DNA of 64,000 nucleotides from Apostichopus japonicus (taxonomy: Eukaryota; Echinodermata; Holothuroidea; Aspidochirotida; Stichopodidae): assembly GCF_037975245.1 (NCBI RefSeq), contig NC_092569.1, positions 23,917,168 to 23,981,167 of the forward strand. Direction: 5' to 3'. The position numbers were made by a program, and so were the translations under genes. The notes under the pieces were generated by a model. The model made no database searches, was not told the origin of the DNA, and saw nothing but the letters and a program-made list of their open reading frames with translations. Positions 56,690-64,000 of the stretch are shown here, one piece after another; positions within the stretch are counted from its first letter, which is position 1; each line of letters begins with the position of its first letter.

Positions 56690-57796
56690 ACGTTATCCTT
56701 ACGTTATCCTCACGATGAGAGTACTCTCACACATAATGATCGCATCTTGTACATCGCAGGTACGTCACATAATTGACGATGCGGTGTTGACATATCTGCA
56801 CAAAGTGTACTCTCATTTAGATAAAGGTAGACAGTCTGCGAGATCTACTTTTATATACTTTTAGACTAGTGCATTCAACAAAATTGTCCCCGCTTACGGC
56901 TAAATTAATCGCATACTGTGTATCTCCCCGAATTACCCTATGGATTCATGATTTCCTTAGAAATATACCTCAGAGGGGGAAGGCAGGCGATGTCTAATCA
57001 GGGGAAATGATTTTAAGTGTAGGTGCGCCTCGGGGCTGTGTCCTCTCTCCAGGATTTTTCCCTGTATACCAGCGACTGTCAGAGTATGACCAGTGATTGT
57101 AGCGTCATCAAATATGCGGATGATACTGTCAGTACTGGTTACCTGTCAGATGACATTGACTCATACGCCACCACGATTGCAAGGTTTGTCCAGTGGTGCG
57201 ATGATCATTTGTTACAACTTAATGTGACAAAAACTAAGAAGCTGATTATAGATTTCCGTCGCAAGCCAGTAACTCACGCTCCCATCTATGTTCATGGGGA
57301 ACAAGTAGAACAAGTAGATAAATATAAGTACTTAGGAACCACGCTGAGGAACAAAACTGACTGGTAGTAGTAATGCCACAATTGTACATAAGAAAGCAAA
57401 TCAGAGGCTGTATTTCTTGAGAAAACTGAAGAACCTCAAAGTGGATAAAACAATCATGACCTTGTTTTATAAATTCCTCATTCAAAGTGTTTTGATGTAT
57501 AACATAATTTGTTACTTTGCCAATGGTACAAGAATCGATGTGAAGATGCTAGAGCAATCCAGGAAAGTTGCTCAGCGGGTTAATTGGTGTTCACTGATAA
57601 CTTCGTTGGAGTGCTTGTATCATGAGAGGGTCTGCAATAAGGTGAAACAAATCATGCAAGACCAAACACACCCTTTGTTTGAGTACTATAATTACAACCG
57701 CTCTGGATGCGTTTATGTCCATCGCGTACACTTAGGGCCCGCTACAGATACTCATATGTGCCTTATTCTATCCATATATTTAATTCACAAGTGAGA
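56690..57796 (+). mobile_element. CR1/L2-like LINE fragment (right arm copy)
   Basis: It starts within the RT N-terminal region (DDAVLTYLHKVYSHLDKGRQ), passes SVGAPRGCVLSPGF and VIKYADDTVSTGYLSDD, and ends in RKLKNLKVDKTIM and QDQTHPLFEYY. There are stops after IYF and DWTGDV-type segments and a frame break near 57368, so it is dead. It extends further 5' than the left-arm copy. Confidence 0.8.
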
Positions 57797-58130
57797 AGAT
57801 AAGTTTCTTATTTGTAGGATATTGCTGTATATATGTTTGTATTACTGTATGTGTATCGCAGTGCATTGATACTTATACTATTGTTTCTTTTACGACCTGT
57901 GTAAGCCGAATTTCCTATTCTGGAAAATAAATTCAATTGAATAATGCTGCGAACGAAATGGCCAGCGAGACAGCTCCAATTAGAGAGCTCTGTCACAAAA
58001 CTTTCTCCAATGAAATTAACGATGTGATCACCGTATCGCTTTATAATTGGTTCTCTAATATTTATGCATATTAATTTTTCATCCAGTGCTCTTGATTGGT
58101 GCCCATATTTGCAAGATTAAGTTCCATGTG

Positions 58131-58145
58131 CTCTATTTAAGATAT
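58131..58145 (+). promoter_or_regulatory. Possible TATA-like element of gene B
   Basis: CTCTATTTAAGATAT lies about 80-90 bases before the ATG at 58223, matching the left-arm copy. The promoter region is bounded upstream by the LINE 3' end. Confidence 0.3.
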
Positions 58146-58222
58146 CGCAACATCCAATAAGTTACAGATTACAGCTCAACGCCAAACATCAGTGACACGT
58201 AGAACGGTTAAACATAAGAAAG

Positions 58223-58292
58223 ATGAAGAGAAAGATGTTGTTTCAACTTTTCTTTTTGGAAGTGATCATCATCGGTACGGTGCAAGCCGGAA
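58223..58292 (+). CDS. Gene B exon 1, signal peptide of a FReD-family gene
   Basis: This 70-nt exon encodes MKRKMLFQLFFLEVIIIG then TVQAG. The ATG follows ACATAAGAAAG, and the donor GTAAGT leaves phase 1. It joins in frame to the 66-nt exon at 60939. The 2.6-kb intron carries the TIR element at 59558. Confidence 0.75.
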
Positions 58293-59557
58293 GTAAGTAT
58301 TTCTCTTTCGTAATAACCAAAAATAATCCAGTTCCACAAAAACGGAGTAGAGTACGTTATGATGTTTTTTTTTATTTTAAATGTAAATAGGATTAATAGG
58401 GTAAATAGGATACTGTATCTGTCTTATTGAATTTAAGAAGAAAAAAACTACAGATTAATCCCTGTTGTAACCTTCTATTTGCATCGCTGTATGGAAATTA
58501 AATTTTCTTTGGCAGCCTTCTTGCAGCTAACAAGATCATTTATATATCCCTATTTAGTTCCTTGCATAACCCTCTACACCCAGTTATGTTTCTATGCTAT
58601 ATCGGGATGAAATCATGACATGATTCTGTCAGTGAGCCTATCTGCATTTACACACTTTTTCACTACTTCCTCAATTGGTTACAATAGATAGGCCTATAGT
58701 AACATTACATGGAATAGTATTTCATATTATTGGCAGTTAAGGTTCAAAGAATATCTGTACTTGGATGGAACTTTACTTAAGGAAAGGCTGCATGGTATAA
58801 TAGTGTATACTATGCTAAGTATATAGGCTTCGAACATGGTATTAAGAGAACACTAACAACCTAACGTTTAATCTAGAGCATAATAAAGAAACATAATCAA
58901 ATGGTGGTTGAGTTTAAATAATAACAATTGTACACCAAAATATTTCTTTCATCGTCATCATCCCTTTTAACAACAGTGTGGATGATCTACATAACGGCTT
59001 CTTACTGAGAAGGTATTCCACGTTTGCTTATACAGTTATTCGAGCAAACCAGTCGGAGCAAAACAGTCCGCGAATTCTGGACTGAGAGCGATAATGCATT
59101 TTTCAATACTTCCCTCAATTGGCTTCGATGCATGTACCCTATATTTTGTTTATAGTCTTATTTAAGTTCCTAAAATATGTCATTTCTATGCTATCTGAAG
59201 TTCAATTTCTAAATCAAAATTGCCGCATATGTGTTCGATTCCAAGATATACACATTTGACGCTTTGATAAATCTGAGAAACTCATTAAATATATGCAAAC
59301 TATGACATGGTGTGCTACGCTCATGAATATTTCTTATTGAAGTCTTAATAAGTTATCCACCTAATTAAAAGCCCACAAATATCATTTGAATAATGAAACG
59401 TTTGAGTAATGTGACGAATAATGTGACTTTTCAAAGAAGACAATAAAATATTTCAAAAATGGCATGTATTCAGTGGCCTTAAAAAGAAGGTTTTGATAAT
59501 AAAGGGAAAACATAACAGAAACTTAGGCAGTCACTCCGTTTACATCATCAATGTACA

Positions 59558-60203
59558 CAAGGGCGGCGGAAGCACTTTTAATCTGGGGGGGCACCGACAT
59601 CAAAGGGCACTTTGCAGAAATTCGATTGGACTGATGCAGCCTTATATTTAGTACCCTTTATAACTCTTATTGTATTATCTTATTTGCGTATACACATCAC
59701 TCCATCAACCCCCCCTCCCCCACTCAAGGAAAATATGCATACTAGCACTGTAATATCCAATGTGCAAATTGGGAAACAAGGAACAAGTTTTCTTTTGAGA
59801 CAAAATGAGGTGAAATCATGCTAGTTGCTAAAGTAGGAATCTTCCGAATTAGAGTTAATTTCTTGTTAATATCTTAACAATTTTTTTTATTCGAAATAGC
59901 TTTGAGTTTCAGCCACAGAAATTCATTAAAAGTCAGGGGCGTAGCCAGGATTTGCAAAGTTGTATGCACGACTATCTGAGCGGAGCGCCACCATCGGTTG
60001 GCGCGGAGCGTACAAGAAATTTTTTAGTTTTACAAACCCCTCAGATGGCCGGAAACGGCCCTTCCCGAGTGTTCATTCTGGTTCCGTGGCCTCTTGCTAA
60101 CTTGAGACACCTCAATTTTTATGTAGAAAAAGGGCACATTTTTAACCTGAGGAAAAGTGGGGGGGCACGTGCCCCCTGTGCCCCCCCGGTTCCGCCGCCC
60201 TTG
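59558..60203. mobile_element. 646-bp TIR element absent from the left arm
   Basis: The ends CAAGGGCGGCGGAA are perfect 14-bp inverted repeats with CA on both flanks. The left arm shows the empty site TGTACATAATG. Inside, a second terminal word (AGGGGCGTAGCCAGGATTT at 59936) starts a block shared with 4418-5755, so the element may be composite or nested. Confidence 0.85.
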
Positions 60204-60938
60204 CATAATGTTTATTCATAAATAAAACTAGAATTAAGAAAAGATTTGTAAATTGGTCAACCTTTGATGGATTTTGATGGGAATTACAGCTATTGTCATG
60301 GTTTCAAACGATTTTAAAAGTGATGAGGACAATGTTGTTCATAGGTGTTGGTAGACCTTTAAGGACGGTTAGCGCGCCGATGTACCGCTGGTGACGTCAG
60401 TCAATTCGAGTCCTGTCGTACCGTCTGTGTCCATTGAATAACATAATCATTTCATTGTTGAAGCGACGAAATTAATGATCATATTGGATTTTTTTCTGAT
60501 TTTTTTTTTGCAATATTTCAGCTAAGTAAACAGTCTATGGTCCATAAATTTTAGTCGTGCTTGAAAATAAAACATTTGAAATTATGTGTAAGGTCTAAAA
60601 GGAGGTTAAGGTTTACACACTAAATTCACCTGGATCCGCGCCTGACGTCACTGTGATTCGTTCATTTATTTATTTTTGTTTTTTTCACAAAATTCACAAC
60701 TTTCAACAATATTATCAACATGGTCATGACAAAGTTTATAAGTAAATGATAGCTATCACTGTGTTTGTTATTTCATGACAAGCTGGACGACTGTAAAACA
60801 ATGTTCGCATTCGTTGTCTTGTCTTGTCTTATCTTGTTTTGTTTTTATAATAACTTGATTTTGTGGCTGAGGATCTTTTTACAGATTGTACGTGTAGCTG
60901 TTTCTGAGGTTTTTTTCTGCTTGTTTTCTTACTCATAG

Positions 60939-61004
60939 AGTTGTGTGATTTTGCTGAGAAATTTCCATGTAAAGGAAGCCACTGTTTACCTTCACCTTGT
61001 AAAG
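60939..61004 (+). CDS. Gene B exon 2, short Cys module
   Basis: The 66-nt, phase 1-1 exon encodes LCDFAEKFPCKGSHCLPSPC then K, between ACTCATAG and GTAAGTA. The following intron matches gene A's intron 2 up to about 61230 (CATTGTTTGAGAGGCAGCA), then switches abruptly to inverted sequence. Confidence 0.75.
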
Positions 61005-61309
61005 GTAAGTAAAAAGTAAACAGAACACAGAATGTTGTCAAATTATTATTTATATATTATAAGAAGTTTAACATGCCACAAAATGATGTTTTTGTTGTGC
61101 CTGTGGATTAGGTGGTTTTCAAACTTGACGTCTTCCTAACTCGTTTAATTTTTCATTTAAACCAAAACTACTAATACAAAATACCATTGTTTGAGAGGCA
61201 GCATTTTATATCGGTATGTGTTGGTTCGTTATAAAAATTGACAGTATTAGTCAACAAAAACTCACAAAAGCATACTTGAAATATTCATACTGTTTCAATC
61301 AAGACTTAC

Positions 61310-61615
61310 GGTCCATCCTCAACCGTTTTCCATTTTGCAAGATTCGCTGAATGGTAAACCAGGCCATCCAGTTGGCATGATTGTATAAACGCCATCTTGT
61401 GTATGTCCAGCGTCATAAACTTCCTGACAGTCTGTATACAATGACTCGCAAGTTTCACCGTCACCTTCGTATCCATCATTACAATAACACTGTCGTACTC
61501 CATTCTCGACATCACACACAGCATTGGTATCACATCTGAAGCCTTCACAGATCAGTCGGTTATTGCTACAGGAACACTTCTGGGTGCAGTTATCGTTAAC
61601 GTATGTTTTTCCATT
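61310..61615 (-). CDS. EGF plus FReD-start exon, minus strand
   Basis: The acceptor is ATCTGTGCTAG and the donor GTAAGTC; 306 nt. It encodes NGKTYVNDNCTQKCSCSNNR, CDVENGVRQCYCNDGYEGDG, then the fibrinogen start CQEVYDAGHTQDGVYTIMPT and GWPGLPF. One codon of the expected GGGWT motif is TGA (ENG-stop-GWT), so the copy may be a pseudogene or a nonsense allele. It is oriented opposite to the flanking gene B exons. Confidence 0.75.
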
Positions 61616-61744
61616 CTAGCACAGATCAAATGTAAAATTTTAAGTTTGAAGAACAAAAATGTTGTCAGATAAAATTTTAATTCTGTGATCAAATATCCAT
61701 TAGAAATGTCATCTGACATTTAAATAGATGTCACAAAAACTCAC

Positions 61745-61959
61745 CGATATAACCATGTTTGCCTCTGTAACGAAACAGCTGCATCTACTCGCACTGATAC
61801 AGTAACTTCCATTTAGCATTAACCCAGCTTTGCAGATACAACCCGTGCTACCTAAACAGGTACTGTTACAAGCAGACTCTCCTTTGGGAGTTTCACATGT
61901 TGCTTCACAAGTGCAGTTTCCATAGATCATGTTCGGAGGACACGTATATATCGAAGAAC
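61745..61959 (-). CDS. TIL-domain exon, minus strand
   Basis: 215 nt, with acceptor CTCCAG and donor GTGAGTT. It encodes YTCPPNMIYGNCTCEATCET, then ACNSTCLGSTGCICKAGLML and SYCISASRCSC. Spacing of the Cys residues matches trypsin-inhibitor-like (TIL) domains found in secreted modular proteins. It is intact, unlike gene A's copy, and runs in phase into the EGF exon. Confidence 0.78.
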
Positions 61960-62181
61960 CTGGAGATAAGAGCAGTTTAGCTTTGAAATGTTGTGATTAT
62001 TATGTTTTGTTTCTTTTTTCCATGTAGTAACATCCTGATATGAACTTAACGACGGAAAGCTGATTGAGACTTTAAAGAAAGCATGTAAATTAAATCATAA
62101 TGCACATTAATGCTAAATTAATGTGATTTATTCTATTATCACATGATATCAGTATTGCGCTTGATATGCTACGGGACTTAC

Positions 62182-62250
62182 CTAGAGTCGTGCCTTGTGG
62201 TTCAGCAGTGACTGCAGCAGATGGTTCCTCTGATTCTTGCACTGTCTTAC
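62182..62250 (-). CDS. 69-nt spacer exon, minus strand (second)
   Basis: It encodes GKTVQESEEPSAAVTAEPQG then TTL, phase 1-1. Flanking intron sequence (GGACTTAC, CTAAACAAGGATAG) is almost identical to that of the next one. Confidence 0.72.
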   Translation of the reverse strand, partial: VRQCKNQRNHLLQSLLNHKARL

Positions 62251-62361
62251 CTAAACAAGGATAGAAAGCATGCTTATGAACAATTGAATAATGCATCATT
62301 AATGTGATTTCTTCTATTACCAAATGATATGATAGTGCGCTTGATATGCTACGAGACTTAC

Positions 62362-62430
62362 CTAGAGTCGTGCCTTGTGGTTCAGTAGTGACTGCAGTAG
62401 TTGGTCCCTTTGATTCTTGCACTGTCTTAC
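62362..62430 (-). CDS. 69-nt spacer exon, minus strand (first)
   Basis: It encodes GKTVQESKGPTTAVTTEPQG then TTL, phase 1-1. Together with the three exons below it, it forms the normal order spacer, spacer, TIL, EGF/FReD of this family. No signal exon or Cys module is seen further upstream on this strand before the window ends. Confidence 0.72.
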   Translation of the reverse strand, partial: VRQCKNQRDQLLQSLLNHKARL

Positions 62431-62479
62431 CTAAACAAGGATAGGAAAGATGTTTATGAACAATTTAATAATGCATAAT

Positions 62480-63700
62480 TAAAGCAAAATAACATAAATA
62501 TATCATAGGAAATGAGCCGAACTTAATAAAGTTAAGGTTCAACGCAATATAAGGCTTCCCGGAATTCTATGAATATCAGCATTTCATATATAAATGTAAT
62601 GCGCCTATACCTTTAGCAATCACAATAGGCTCTATATAATGTTCTATCCAACCGGACACTGACCCAGAAATAAAGCAGATATACCTAATGAAATGCCTTT
62701 AAATTCGACTCAATCCATTTAAATCTCTAGTATTAATGTAATTTAGCCACTACATTTTCAAAGTTTCTTTGTACATATGATGTTCCGTTCATTATACAAC
62801 AATGAAACTATTTTGTTTTGCGAAATTGTTGAGACAAAGTGCAGTGATGCATCTCAATAGATATGTCTCCATGCAAACAGTGTCACATAAGGTTATCTTG
62901 ATTTTATCTAAAGTTAGTATTGGGCATTCCGATTCCAATAAAGTCAGATCCATGCCAATAATCTGTCAACAGACATTTTAATTTCCATATCGAACATATT
63001 TACCACTAGTGCAGTGATTTATTTATCGAAGGACTCAGTAGTAGGTGCAGTTCCTATTAACTTCCTTTCAGTTTGTGTTAAATTGTCGTTTTACTCTCTT
63101 TAACTTCTAACAATTCTTGTGTTCATTCACAATTGTCCTTCAAATATTGTTTGCTTCCTGACGTACAAGTTTTTAAACTTTTCAAACAAACATCATTGAA
63201 TGAACAAATTAAATATATTAAGCTAGGGTAAACTGAAATACTATTTTTGGTAACCAATGCGATGGTAGATCTACTGTGAATGAAACATGCGTATATATAA
63301 AAAGATGATGCCAGAAAAGCTAAAATTTGTAACTCATGCAAACGTATTTCCAAAATGATTCTTACCGAAAATATTTGATAACATTTCTTGCATCCGGTTG
63401 CGCGTCATAAACTAATTTTACTTAATTACATTTTCAAGTGAAATCATAGCAAAGATTCTGAGGATGGGAGCTGAGTGGGATGTACTCCGATAAACATAAG
63501 TTCAGCCAAATATCAATTAAAAAGGGAACAAAGTACAAATGTGCAGGTTTATCTAAAGAACGCTCATTTCTTATTGACCCAAATTATTCTTAAAAAGCTC
63601 TTGATAGAAATATATAGTTATATAACAGTCTACTTGACAACGGTCAAATAAGGTACTAACCAAATGATATCAAACTTAGATCATATATTTGTCCTCAAAA
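62480..63700. other. Intronic, no exon recognised
   Basis: AT-rich. The right breakpoint of the inverted segment should lie here but cannot be placed. A minus-strand open frame at 63123-63353 has no recognisable motif. Confidence 0.4.
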
Positions 63701-63710
63701 CATTCTTCAG

Positions 63711-63818
63711 GCAAAGGAATTTCGACAACTACTGAGGATATCTTGACCTCTTCTACTGTACAAACATCAGATGATATACTATCCACAGAAGCTGTTGGTA
63801 GCACTAATAATCCACCAG
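63711..63818 (+). CDS. Gene B Thr/Ser-rich spacer exon
   Basis: 108 nt, phase 1-1, between CATTCTTCAG and GTGGTTA. It encodes GKGISTTTEDILTSSTVQTS then DDILSTEAVGSTNNPP. It is mucin-like, likely O-glycosylated, and plays the part of the 69-nt spacers in gene A. Confidence 0.6.
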
Positions 63819-63883
63819 GTGGTTATACGTACTTTTACATATTAAGAGGTTATCTGTTGTAACCATGCATGCATACATATACC

Positions 63884-64000
63884 ATCTACAGAAACTGTTG
63901 GTAGCACTACTGAGGATATCTTGACCTCTTCAACTGCACAAACATCAGAGGATATGCCATCTACAGAAGCTGTTGGCAGCACAAACAATCCACCAGGTGG
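63884..64000 (+). CDS. Gene B second Thr/Ser-rich spacer, cut by the window edge
   Basis: It repeats the previous exon: STTEDILTSSTAQTSEDMPS then TEAVGSTNNPPG, preceded by PSTETVG. The start is unclear; an acceptor CCATCTACAG lies near 63892. It continues beyond the window. Confidence 0.5.

Larger units (their letters stand above)
56820..60292. repeat. Right arm of the large inverted repeat
   Basis: Reverse complement of 1-2803, including the LINE 3' half, the putative promoter, the signal exon and about 2 kb of its first intron. The extra length is explained by the 646-bp insert at 59558-60203. Confidence 0.9.

Overview
This is eukaryotic, animal-type DNA: AT-rich, with spliced genes (phase-consistent exons, GT/AG borders), LINE fragments, many TIR elements, satellites and microsatellites, and no operons. 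Frequent TAGGCCTAT-type words, expanded fibrinogen-related genes and the transposon types suggest an invertebrate deuterostome, probably an echinoderm such as a sea cucumber. That assignment is inference; no species marker is present.

Layout. (1) 1-2803 and about 56820-60292 are two arms of a large inverted repeat about 54 kb apart. Each arm carries the first exon of a secreted fibrinogen-related (FReD) gene next to the 3' end of a CR1/L2-like LINE. The left gene runs leftwards out of the window and the right one runs rightwards. (2) 5956-11800 is a decayed plus-strand FReD gene: signal peptide, small Cys module, two 69-nt linker exons, TIL exon broken by a hAT-like insert, EGF plus FReD start, middle FReD, and FReD end cut off by a LINE. 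(3) 12967-28049 is a 15.1-kb CACTA/EnSpm-like DNA transposon with CACTG termini and a TA target duplication. It carries an intact zinc-finger transposase gene (16148-18646) and a multi-exon gene resembling the SAMD3-like repeat-associated family. (4) 28411-42829 is a second CACTA-like element (14.4 kb, 24-bp TIRs, TT duplication). It keeps minus-strand exons of the SAMD3-like gene but no transposase. Inside it, a 4.1-kb foldback element (36142-40272) sits in a LINE fragment with a clean GTA duplication. (5) 42858-49450 is a higher-order tandem array of about 0.98-kb units with a repeated exon-like segment. (6) 50300-52260 is a 235-bp tandem array with a small TIR insert, followed by minisatellites, (TA)n tracts and a long cruciform-forming repeat. 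(7) 58223 to the right edge is another FReD-type gene. Its middle exons (61310-62430) lie on the opposite strand, so the locus is internally inverted.

Only the FReD family looks like host biology: secreted, lectin-like or immune-type proteins with Thr/Ser-rich spacers. The other genes belong to mobile DNA. The best candidates for something undescribed are the pairing of a C2H2/MHDLLEG transposase with a SAMD3-like gene inside CACTG-ended elements, and the foldback element with composite tandem-repeat arms and a perfect internal 46-bp palindrome. All calls come from reading the sequence; no database search was run.
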